This document shows, in pieces, positions 1-7,154 of a stretch of DNA of 64,000 bases (positions are counted from its first letter, which is position 1; every line of letters begins with the position of its first letter). Under the pieces are notes generated by a model. The model was not told the DNA's origin and ran no database searches. It saw only the letters and a program-made list of their open reading frames with translations. The stretch spans positions 62,001 through 126,000 of the forward strand of contig JAGZEK010000007.1 in the NCBI GenBank assembly GCA_018368345.1. The letters run 5' to 3'. A program made the translations under genes and the position numbers. Source of the DNA: Collinsella sp. Lineage in GTDB: Bacteria > Actinomycetota > Coriobacteriia > Coriobacteriales > Coriobacteriaceae.

Positions 1-278
1 TCCATGCCCATGCCACCAAAGATATCGTTGATATCGACGTAGCCTGAACCACCAGGGCCGTCGGCAGTGCCGTAACGGTCGTAGTTAGCACGCTTCTGCT
101 CATCGGAAAGAACGGAATACGCCTCGTTAAGCTCTTTAAACTTGGCCTCGGCCTCGGGGTCGTCCGAAACGTCCGGGTGTACGGTACGGGCCTTCTTTAG
201 AAACGCGCGCTTAATCGTCCGCGCGTCGGCATCCCTGTCGACGCCAAGTACCTCGTAGTAATCCCTATTTTCCGACAC
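1..278 (-). CDS. dnaJ: DnaJ/CbpA-type J-domain chaperone, 3' end outside window
   Basis: Partial gene; only the N-terminal 92 or so residues are in the window. The protein is an Hsp40 co-chaperone that delivers substrates to DnaK and stimulates its ATPase. Visible are the J-domain with the opening SENRDYYEVLGV, the HPD tripeptide in VHPDVSD, the helix IV pattern YSVLSDEQKRANYDRYG, and the beginning of a Gly-rich linker. The start is a GTG at 278, chosen because GGAAGGA lies 7 bases upstream; the nearby ATG at 301 is in another frame. It follows a second J-domain gene by 81 bases on the same strand, so the two are probably co-transcribed. Whether this copy has the usual zinc and C-terminal domains cannot be seen here. 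Confidence 0.9.
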   Translation of the reverse strand, partial: MSENRDYYEVLGVDRDADARTIKRAFLKKARTVHPDVSDDPEAEAKFKELNEAYSVLSDEQKRANYDRYGTADGPGGSGYVDINDIFGGMGM

Positions 279-359
279 GACCGAATCCTTCCGACTTTCA
301 TTATTGTCACAGTGCGTCCTATACCCAAGCAGGGCCGGCCGCAAACAGAGGGTTTGATG

Positions 360-1463
360 TTATTGCATTTGGTACGGCGAAAGCATGGCCCGTTGCGAGC
401 AGCTCGCGAACCAAACCGACACGAGCGCGAACATGAAGCCGTTGGCAAAACCGTTGGCAAACTGCATCGCACCGCGCTTCCACCACAGCAAGCTGCGATG
501 AAGCACGCCGTCCGAAAGCACCATGAACAGGCCCATGGTAAACGGAATAAAGCACATCACGGCAAAGGCAGAGAACACGCCCGAGATGGCCGAGAGTACC
601 AAAAACGGCGCCACGATGCCCATCAGGTAAAAACCGATACGAGCTTTGCCTTCCAAGCGCTCGGCCTCAACATGGGCGCGGCCCACCAGGTCGCCGCCCG
701 CGGCACCGTTGGTGCCAGCATGACCCATGCCGCTAATGCGGACCTCGTCGCCATCGTGCGTGCCGGCAGGAAACTCAATCGTCTGCTCGGAGGTTACGCG
801 AGTACGACCGCTGCCACCGCAATCAGGGCAGGGGTCTGCCACGACCTTACCGGAACCGCCGCACTCGGGGCAGACCGACTGGAACGTGCCCGCACCAAAC
901 AGGAAGGACAGGTCGACGTCGATGTGGCCGCGGCCGCCACAGCTTGGGCAGGTATGGGCATGCTCGGAGGAGACAGAACCCGAGCCGCCGCAGTGACCAC
1001 AGGTATCGAAGCGCGTATAGCGGACGGTCTTGCGGGCACCGCCCTTGGCCTCCTTGGCGTCCAGTTTGATATCGACGACCACGTTGGCGCCGTTCTCGGG
1101 ATTGTAGGCAGCCTGGCCGCGACGCTGCTGGCCCCAGGCGCCACCAAAGGGAAAGCCGCCCTCAAAGGGATTGCCATAGCCCGTGCTGCCAGCGTAGCCG
1201 CCACCATAGGGCGAAGCCGTAGGAGCACCGGCAAAGGGATTGCCAGAACGCATGGCGTCGTAGCGCGCACGTTTTTGCTCATCCGAAAGCACGGCGTAGG
1301 CCTCGGAAACCTCTTTAAACTTTTCCTCGGCATCCGGCTCTTTATTGACGTCCGGATGGAGCTTACGGGCCTTTTGCTGGAAGGCCTTTTGAATATCACG
1401 CGAGGTGGCGTCCTTGGAGACACCCAGAATCTCGTAGTAATCTTTTTCGTTCATCGTCGCCAT
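360..1463 (-). CDS. J-domain protein with zinc-finger domain and membrane-embedded C-terminus
   Basis: 367 residues. The J-domain occupies about residues 1-75, with HPD at 36-38. A Gly/Phe-rich linker follows, then a DnaJ zinc domain at about 153-215 with all four CxxCxGxG repeats intact (CGHCGGSG, CPSCGGRG, CPECGGSG, CPDCGGSG). The usual substrate-binding CTD II and dimerisation region are missing. After a short CTD I remnant (GDEVRISGMGHAG), the last 90 residues or so are hydrophobic, with about three membrane spans. I infer a membrane-anchored Hsp40 that recruits DnaK to the membrane. The start ATG at 1463 has AGGAGGT 8 bases upstream; an in-frame GTG at 1484 lies before that Shine-Dalgarno site and is unlikely. 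It is downstream of hemW and upstream of the other J-domain gene. Confidence 0.85.
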   Translation of the reverse strand: MATMNEKDYYEILGVSKDATSRDIQKAFQQKARKLHPDVNKEPDAEEKFKEVSEAYAVLSDEQKRARYDAMRSGNPFAGAPTASPYGGGYAGSTGYGNPFEGGFPFGGAWGQQRRGQAAYNPENGANVVVDIKLDAKEAKGGARKTVRYTRFDTCGHCGGSGSVSSEHAHTCPSCGGRGHIDVDLSFLFGAGTFQSVCPECGGSGKVVADPCPDCGGSGRTRVTSEQTIEFPAGTHDGDEVRISGMGHAGTNGAAGGDLVGRAHVEAERLEGKARIGFYLMGIVAPFLVLSAISGVFSAFAVMCFIPFTMGLFMVLSDGVLHRSLLWWKRGAMQFANGFANGFMFALVSVWFASCSQRAMLSPYQMQ

Positions 1464-1521
1464 GCGCGGCAACCTCCTGCTCACAGCAGCGTATATATTC
1501 CGGTAATTCTACCCGAGCGGC

Positions 1522-2754
1522 CTAAGCTAGATCCCAAAACAGCTCGAACAGAACATTTCCATCGAGCCAGCCCAGATGGGTCGGCGCCAGACGGGCACAG
1601 GTGCGGCCAGCGATGACATCGACAGAGGCGATAGGCCCCGCATGGGTATCACCGTGCTCGGGCACCCAAGTGGCAAGCCCAAGCTCAAGAGCGCGATCAC
1701 AAGCCGCTGCCAGTTCATCGGCAGGGATGACACGAGACGCGCGAACCAACAGGTCGGAATCAACACCGCGCGTCATGCGACAAGCGAGCATCAGGTCCTC
1801 GGCCGCCGCCTCGCGCCGCGACAGATACTCGGCATCAAACATCGTCGCGGCATCGTCGCGTTGTACCAAACGCACGCGGTGAAAGTCACCACGGGGAGCC
1901 ACGCCGGGAAACAGTCCAGCCAAGCGGTCGAAATCCTCGTCGTCGAGCATGCCCGCGGCAGAACGACCCAGGCCCAGGTAGCCCCGACCAGTCCAGTAGG
2001 CGATATTATGAGCACATTCATGCCCATCGAGCGCGTAGCTCGCCACCTCATACGGGTGATAGCCGGCGGCACCCAGGAGCTCGCGTGCCACATCCATGCA
2101 GGCGGCCTGAAAATCCTCATCAGGCTCGAGCGACTCGTCACGGCACGCCATGCGATAGAGTGGCGTGCCCTCCTCGAGCGTGAGCGGGTAGACCGACACA
2201 TGATGAGGCGCCGCCGCCAACACGCCATCGAGCGCGCGCTGCCAACTCGCCGCCGTCTGCCCGGGAAGGCCACACATAAGGTCGCACGACACATCGAGGC
2301 CAGTGTCCTTTACCGTCGCGATAGCCGCAAGTGCCCGATTAGCATCGTGAATGCGGCCAATAGCAGCCAGCTCGGTATTGTCGAGGGTTTGCACGCCCAG
2401 AGAGATGCGCGTGACACCCGCCTCGGCAAGCGCGGTGGCGAGCTCAGCGGTCAGGGACTCAGGATTGGCTTCGCAAGTAAATTCAACGGGTTTGCACCAC
2501 ATGGAGATACGCCGGGCAAGTTTCACCAGGCGCTCCCCTGCCAGCGACGGCGTGCCGCCGCCAGTATAGACCGTGCGGACCTGCGCAAGCGCCCCGGCGT
2601 CGCCAAAGGAATCGAGGCGCGCATACAACTGCTCAAAATAGGAATCAAGCGCGGCATCCAAATCACACGCAGCAAAGCTGCGCGAGTCAAAGTCGCAGTA
2701 CCGGCACTTTTGAGCGCAAAACGGCACGTGCACGTACAGTGCGGTAACGGCCAC
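1522..2754 (-). CDS. hemW: Radical SAM haem chaperone HemW (coproporphyrinogen oxidase-like)
   Basis: 410 residues, normal length for HemW. The radical SAM 4Fe-4S motif CxxxCxxC is at residues 13-20 (CAQKCRYC), the Gly-rich SAM-binding stretch TVYTGGGTPS follows, and the C-terminal HemN-type domain is present. HemW proteins are annotated as oxygen-independent coproporphyrinogen oxidases, but characterised members bind and transfer haem rather than oxidise coproporphyrinogen. The start is GTG at 2754, two bases after the dusB stop, with GGAGG located inside the end of dusB, so translation is probably coupled. The order lepA-dusB-hemW-dnaJ resembles the lepA-hemW-hrcA-dnaJ grouping of other Gram-positive bacteria, but I see no hrcA here. 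Confidence 0.93.
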   Translation of the reverse strand: MAVTALYVHVPFCAQKCRYCDFDSRSFAACDLDAALDSYFEQLYARLDSFGDAGALAQVRTVYTGGGTPSLAGERLVKLARRISMWCKPVEFTCEANPESLTAELATALAEAGVTRISLGVQTLDNTELAAIGRIHDANRALAAIATVKDTGLDVSCDLMCGLPGQTAASWQRALDGVLAAAPHHVSVYPLTLEEGTPLYRMACRDESLEPDEDFQAACMDVARELLGAAGYHPYEVASYALDGHECAHNIAYWTGRGYLGLGRSAAGMLDDEDFDRLAGLFPGVAPRGDFHRVRLVQRDDAATMFDAEYLSRREAAAEDLMLACRMTRGVDSDLLVRASRVIPADELAAACDRALELGLATWVPEHGDTHAGPIASVDVIAGRTCARLAPTHLGWLDGNVLFELFWDLA

Positions 2755-2756
2755 CG

Positions 2757-3800
2757 TTAGGCCTCCAGCGGATGAGCAGGCACCGACTCGCCGGCGGCAA
2801 GCGCGGCCTCACAGGCCACCACATCGCGCTCGATATCATCGACCAGCGACATGAACTCCTCGTACGTAGAGCAACGCACCACCTGAGCGCGCCAGGCGGC
2901 GGCATGGGGCATGCCCTTTAAGTACCAGCTTGCGTACGTGCGAGCACGCGACATGAGCGGCAGAAGCTCGTGCGTCAACGTCAGGTGCCCACGCAGAGCC
3001 TCCAGGCGCTCGACCGAGGAGCGAGAAGGAACCGGCGTGCCATCGAGTGCAAGGGCTCGGGCATCGCCGAACACCCACGGATTGCCGTAGATGCCGCGCG
3101 CGATAAACACCGCGCTGGCACCCGAGCCGTGCAGATGCTCAGCAGCGTCCTCGGCCGAGAACACATCGCCCGAACCAATCACGGGAATCTCGACAGCGTC
3201 GGCAACCTCATCGACGACCGACCAATCGGCCTGGCCCGTGTAGAGCTGCGTGGCGCAACGACCATGCACGGCGACTGCGGCAGCCCCTGCACTCTCAAGC
3301 ATCTGGGCAAATGTCGCGGCATTACGGTCCTCGGCATAAAAGCCCTTGCGAATCTTGACGGTCACGGGCACGTGCGCCGCGCCCACCGTGGCCTCGACGA
3401 TCTTCTCCGCCAGGTCGGGCGTGCGCATGAGCGCCGAACCCTCGCCCTTGGTAACGACCTTGCGGGCGGGGCATGCCATATTGATATCGATGAGCGACAG
3501 GCGATCGCCAACGCGCTCCTCGACGGCGGCAACGGCGCTCGCAAACTGATCGGGCTTGGAGCCAAAGAGCTGCACGCAGATCTGATGCTCCTCGTCGGCC
3601 GGTAGCACCAGGCGCCAGGTCTTGTTGCTGGCATAGGCAAGGCCCGCCACGCTCACCATCTCGCTGTAGGCAAGGTTGGCACCGCGGCGGCGACACATGA
3701 TGCGATAGGCAGGGTCGGTTACGCCCGCCATGGGAGCCATAAGGAACGGCTGCTCGGCATAGGCACCCAGCAGCCGCTTGCTGTAATCAGAAAGCGCCAT
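2757..3800 (-). CDS. dusB: tRNA-dihydrouridine synthase B-type
   Basis: 347 residues. A flavin enzyme that reduces uridine to dihydrouridine in tRNA. The FMN-binding TIM barrel begins FLMAPMAGVTDPAYR and contains the family signature INMACPARKV, whose Cys is the general acid. Later barrel strands carry VTVKIRKG, VHGR and PVIGSGDVFS, which bind the FMN phosphate, and the helical C-terminal domain completes it. The start ATG at 3800 lies four bases after the lepA stop, so the two genes are translated from one message. Confidence 0.94.
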   Translation of the reverse strand: MALSDYSKRLLGAYAEQPFLMAPMAGVTDPAYRIMCRRRGANLAYSEMVSVAGLAYASNKTWRLVLPADEEHQICVQLFGSKPDQFASAVAAVEERVGDRLSLIDINMACPARKVVTKGEGSALMRTPDLAEKIVEATVGAAHVPVTVKIRKGFYAEDRNAATFAQMLESAGAAAVAVHGRCATQLYTGQADWSVVDEVADAVEIPVIGSGDVFSAEDAAEHLHGSGASAVFIARGIYGNPWVFGDARALALDGTPVPSRSSVERLEALRGHLTLTHELLPLMSRARTYASWYLKGMPHAAAWRAQVVRCSTYEEFMSLVDDIERDVVACEAALAAGESVPAHPLEA

Positions 3801-3804
3801 GGAC

Positions 3805-5616
3805 CTACTCGTCCACCTTGAGGATCGCCATAAAGGCCTCCTGCGGAACCTCGACCGATCCGATGGCTTTCATGCGCTTCTTGCCCTCTTTCTGCTTCTC
3901 GAGCAGCTTGCGCTTACGCGAGATATCGCCGCCGTAGCACTTGGCAAGAACGTCCTTGCGACGCGCCTTGACGGTGGAACGGGCGATGATCTTGTTGCCG
4001 ATAGCACCCTGGATAGGCACCTCGAACAGCTGACGCGGGATGATCTCCTTGAGCTTGTCGCACAGGCCACGGGCCAGGCCATATGCCTTGTCCTTATGGA
4101 CGATAAACGAAAGCGCGTCCACCTCGTCGCCCGAAAGCAAAATATCGAGCTTCACGAGCTCGGAGGGACGGTACTCGTTGAACTCGTAGTCGAGCGAGGC
4201 ATAGCCCTTGGTGCGGCTCTTGAGCTGATCGAAGAAATCCAAGATGAGCTCGGCGAGCGGCATATCGAAGCGCATCTCGACCGATTTGCTCGTCAGGTGG
4301 ATCATGTCGGTTGTGACGCCGCGGTGCTCGATGGCGAGCTGCATGACGGCACCCGTGTACTCAGGCGGGCAGATGATCTTTGCCTTGAGGTAGGGTTCCT
4401 CGATACGATCGATGCGTGTGGCCTCGGGAAGGTCCTGCGGACTGCGGACATCGATCATTTCGCCGTCGGTCTTGTAGACGTGATAATCAACCGAGGGACT
4501 CGTGGCAATGAGGTCCAGGTTGAACTCGCGCTCCAGGCGTTCCTTGACGACTTCCATGTGCAGCAGGCCCAGGAAGCCCACGCGGAAGCCGAAGCCGAGC
4601 GCCACCGAGGTCTCGGGCTCCCACACCAACGACGGGTCGTTGACGTGCAGTTTATCGAGCGCGTCACGCAGGTTCTCGTAGTCCTTGTTGTCGATCGGGA
4701 ACAGGCCCGTATAGACCATGGGCTTGGCCTCGCGATAACCGGGAAGCGGCTCGGGGCAGGGGTTCGACGCCCACGTAAGGGTATCGCCCACGCGAACGGC
4801 CTCGGGATCCTTCAAGCCCGTGACCACATATCCGACCTCGCCGACCGTCAGCGCGTCGACCGGGGTCTCGGCAGGACGCTTGACGCCCACGCCGTCGACC
4901 AAAAAGTCGCCCTTGGCTTGCATCATAAGCAGGGTATCGCCCTTTTTGATGGAACCATCGAAGACGCGCACCGTAGCCACCACACCGCGATACTCGTCAA
5001 AGTACGAATCCAAAATGAGCGCTTTGAGCGGAGCGTTTGCATCGCCCTTAGGCGGCGAAATCAAAAAGACAATGGACTCCAGCAGATCGTGAATGCCCTC
5101 GCCGGTCTTGCCCGAGACGCACACAGCATCATCGGCAGGGATCGCCAGGTCATCCTCGATCTCGGTCTTAACCTCATCGGGATGGGCCGAGGGCAGGTCG
5201 ATCTTGTTGATGGCCGGCACAATGTCCAGATTGGCGTTCATGGCGAGCGTCGCGTTGGAAACGGTCTGCGCCTCGACGCCCTGCGTGGCGTCGACAACGA
5301 GTACCGCGCCCTCACAGGCTGCCAGCGAGCGCGAGACCTCATAGGTAAAGTCCACGTGGCCCGGCGTATCGATCAGATTGAACTGATACGTCTCACCATC
5401 GTCGGCGTCATAGGAAACGCGGACGGCATTGGACTTGATCGTAATGCCGCGCTCGCGCTCGATATCCATGGTGTCGAGCAGCTGCGACTCCATGTCGCGT
5501 TCGTCGACGGTATGGGTGAGCTCGAGGATGCGGTCACTGATCGTGGACTTGCCATGGTCGATGTGCGCAACGATCGAGAAGTTGCGGATGTGGGAAATGT
5601 CAATTGAAGTATTCAT
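3805..5616 (-). CDS. lepA: Elongation factor 4 (back-translocase LepA)
   Basis: 603 residues, typical for LepA. A ribosome-binding translational GTPase. The P-loop is AHIDHGKST near residue 18, switch II is DTPGHVDF, and the guanine-specificity motif is NKID. EF-G-like domains II, III and V follow, and the unique basic C-terminal domain ends with RKRKLLEKQKEGKKRMK. The start ATG at 5616 is chosen because the family begins a few residues before RNFSIVAHIDHG. An in-frame TTG or other codon 60 bases further upstream would run through the rpsT terminator and is rejected. Its Shine-Dalgarno sequence is weak. First gene of the lepA-dusB-hemW-dnaJ cluster. Confidence 0.97.
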   Translation of the reverse strand: MNTSIDISHIRNFSIVAHIDHGKSTISDRILELTHTVDERDMESQLLDTMDIERERGITIKSNAVRVSYDADDGETYQFNLIDTPGHVDFTYEVSRSLAACEGAVLVVDATQGVEAQTVSNATLAMNANLDIVPAINKIDLPSAHPDEVKTEIEDDLAIPADDAVCVSGKTGEGIHDLLESIVFLISPPKGDANAPLKALILDSYFDEYRGVVATVRVFDGSIKKGDTLLMMQAKGDFLVDGVGVKRPAETPVDALTVGEVGYVVTGLKDPEAVRVGDTLTWASNPCPEPLPGYREAKPMVYTGLFPIDNKDYENLRDALDKLHVNDPSLVWEPETSVALGFGFRVGFLGLLHMEVVKERLEREFNLDLIATSPSVDYHVYKTDGEMIDVRSPQDLPEATRIDRIEEPYLKAKIICPPEYTGAVMQLAIEHRGVTTDMIHLTSKSVEMRFDMPLAELILDFFDQLKSRTKGYASLDYEFNEYRPSELVKLDILLSGDEVDALSFIVHKDKAYGLARGLCDKLKEIIPRQLFEVPIQGAIGNKIIARSTVKARRKDVLAKCYGGDISRKRKLLEKQKEGKKRMKAIGSVEVPQEAFMAILKVDE

Positions 5617-5641
5617 GCGGACTATCTTACCCGAGCGGTAC

Positions 5642-5678
5642 AAAAAATGGAGCCTGTTCCATAAAACAGGCTCCATTT
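5642..5678 (-). terminator. Intrinsic terminator of rpsT
   Basis: A perfect 14-bp stem (AAATGGAGCCTGTT with its complement, loop of 6) ends in a run of T on the minus strand. It lies between the rpsT stop and the lepA start, so it separates the rpsT transcript from lepA. Confidence 0.9.
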
Positions 5679-5712
5679 ATGCGCGTAATCTGTGTGGTGT
5701 GAAATTTACAAC

Positions 5713-5979
5713 TTAGGCGTTGATGCTGTTCACGAGCTTGGCAAGACCGGACTTGCGGTTGGAAGCCTGGTTCTTGTGGATAACATGCTTGGCGGCAGCC
5801 ATGTCGAGACGCTTGGTGACGGTCTTGAGGGCAGCCTGGGCCTTCTCGGCGTCGCCCTCGGCGACGGCGGACTGGACGTGCTTGGTCAGCGTCTTGAGCT
5901 CGGACTTGACAGCCTTGTTACGCATGCGAGCTGCCTCATTGGTGCGGATACGCTTCTTCTGAGACTTGATGTTTGCCAC
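5713..5979 (-). CDS. rpsT: 30S ribosomal protein S20
   Basis: 88 residues, the family length. It is a basic, helical 16S rRNA-binding protein needed early in small-subunit assembly. The sequence begins with V/M-ANIKSQKKRIRTNE and ends with ASNRKSGLAKLVNSINA, both characteristic of S20. The start is a GTG at 5979 with AAAGGAA upstream, separated by about 8 bases; the longer open frame upstream has no family similarity. It is a single-gene transcript with its own promoter (6056-6064) and a strong terminator (5642-5678). Confidence 0.96.
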   Translation of the reverse strand: MANIKSQKKRIRTNEAARMRNKAVKSELKTLTKHVQSAVAEGDAEKAQAALKTVTKRLDMAAAKHVIHKNQASNRKSGLAKLVNSINA

Positions 5980-6055
5980 TTCTGGAGTTCCTTTCGAGTT
6001 CCTTGCAAAAAAATGTATGACACCTCTGAGACACGGTGAGGTCATGCAAGCGCCT

Positions 6056-6064
6056 ACTATAGCA
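6056..6064 (-). promoter_or_regulatory. rpsT promoter, extended -10
   Basis: On the minus strand the sequence reads GTGCTATAGT, an extended -10 element (TGC plus TATAGT), about 75 bases upstream of the rpsT GTG. No good -35 stands at 17 bases. The same GTGCTATAGT string is found before rpmB. Confidence 0.65.
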
Positions 6065-6113
6065 CGCTCCTCCTCAAAGGGATAGAACGAATTTGTCAAA
6101 TAGGCAGGTATCA

Positions 6114-7076
6114 TCACGATTTTCTCAAGATGTTCGTAATCCAGAGCAAAAGCGCCGTCTGAGAATCGGCCGAACCCTTGAGCGCGAGCTCCACATCAAC
6201 GGCACCCTCGAGCGCTGCGACGAGCTCGGTCATCGAAAAACGACGCGCCCAGGTAAGGTGATTCTTGACCTGCCAGGACTGGAGCTTGAGCGTTGCGGCC
6301 AGCTCGCGACCCTGCCCACGCGCGTCGAGCGCCTTGGCGACGATAAGCTCGCGAATGCGACCGCACAGCAATGTGTAAGTCCACACGTAGCTCTTGGAGG
6401 GCAGGAGCTTAAAGAGCTCGAGCGAACGCCGCATATCGCGAGCCGAGACGGCGTTGAGGAAGTCCCAGGGTTGGACCTCGGCCGTACGTACAATCCAGCG
6501 CTCAACATCGGCAAGTTCAATCTGGGGCGACTCGACCATCTGGGCAAGCTTAGCCAAGTCGTTATCGAGCATGCGCGTGTTTTCGCCCGAACGCGAGACG
6601 AGCTCCTCGGCGGCCGCCGTCGAAATCGACTTACCGCGCTGCGTCGCCATCTGCTGAACACGGCGCGGCAGTTCCCAGCGCTTGGTACCCGAGCAATCGA
6701 CGATAGCCTTCTTGTCGATCTTGGCGATTGCCTTATACAGGCGCGTATTCTTGGCAAGTGAGTCGGCGATGATGAGGCAGACCGTTGTTGGGCTGGGACT
6801 CGCCAGATACCCAACGAGCGGCTCCGAGACCGCCTTGGCGAGCTTTGAGCAGCCATCGAGGATTACCAGACGAAACTCGCTGCCCATCGGAAAGGTGTTA
6901 AGCGATCCGATAATGGACTCGATATCGGGGTCCTTGGTCATGTCTCGCTCGTCGAGGTTGAACTCGACCATACCCGATTTTTCCAGACGCGCTTTCATAC
7001 GCGAGACGGCGTGGTCGCGCTTAACTCCGTCGGTACCGACGATCAGATATGCCGGCAGCAAACCGGTTTCGGACAT
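6114..7076 (-). CDS. holA: DNA polymerase III delta subunit
   Basis: 320 residues. The clamp-loader subunit that opens the beta sliding clamp. The N-terminal AAA+-like domain begins with AYLIVGTDGVKRDHAV, which in delta lacks a working Walker A, and the middle carries TRLYKAIAKIDKKAIVDC and the typical Arg/Lys-rich helices; the C-terminal collar domain ends with the pattern ALKGSADSQTALLLWI. The start ATG at 7076 has GGGAGGGG 5 bases upstream; an in-frame codon at 7139 lacks one. It sits 78 bases after comEC. A comEC-holA-rpsT order is common in Gram-positive bacteria. Confidence 0.93.
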   Translation of the reverse strand: MSETGLLPAYLIVGTDGVKRDHAVSRMKARLEKSGMVEFNLDERDMTKDPDIESIIGSLNTFPMGSEFRLVILDGCSKLAKAVSEPLVGYLASPSPTTVCLIIADSLAKNTRLYKAIAKIDKKAIVDCSGTKRWELPRRVQQMATQRGKSISTAAAEELVSRSGENTRMLDNDLAKLAQMVESPQIELADVERWIVRTAEVQPWDFLNAVSARDMRRSLELFKLLPSKSYVWTYTLLCGRIRELIVAKALDARGQGRELAATLKLQSWQVKNHLTWARRFSMTELVAALEGAVDVELALKGSADSQTALLLWITNILRKS

Positions 7077-7154
7077 TGCGCTCCCCTCCCGCAGGCCTTC
7101 GTATTCGTTCCGTGCCATTTTAGCCCAGGGGCCCACCACACGCCAACGACGTCG

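Noticed and set aside
3799..5607. Long open frame antisense to lepA
   Set aside because: It is the shadow of a complete, well-conserved LepA; the predicted protein is low-complexity and unlike any family.
5617..5676. 20-residue N-terminal extension of LepA
   Set aside because: It would translate the rpsT terminator hairpin; LepA family members start at the ATG at 5616.
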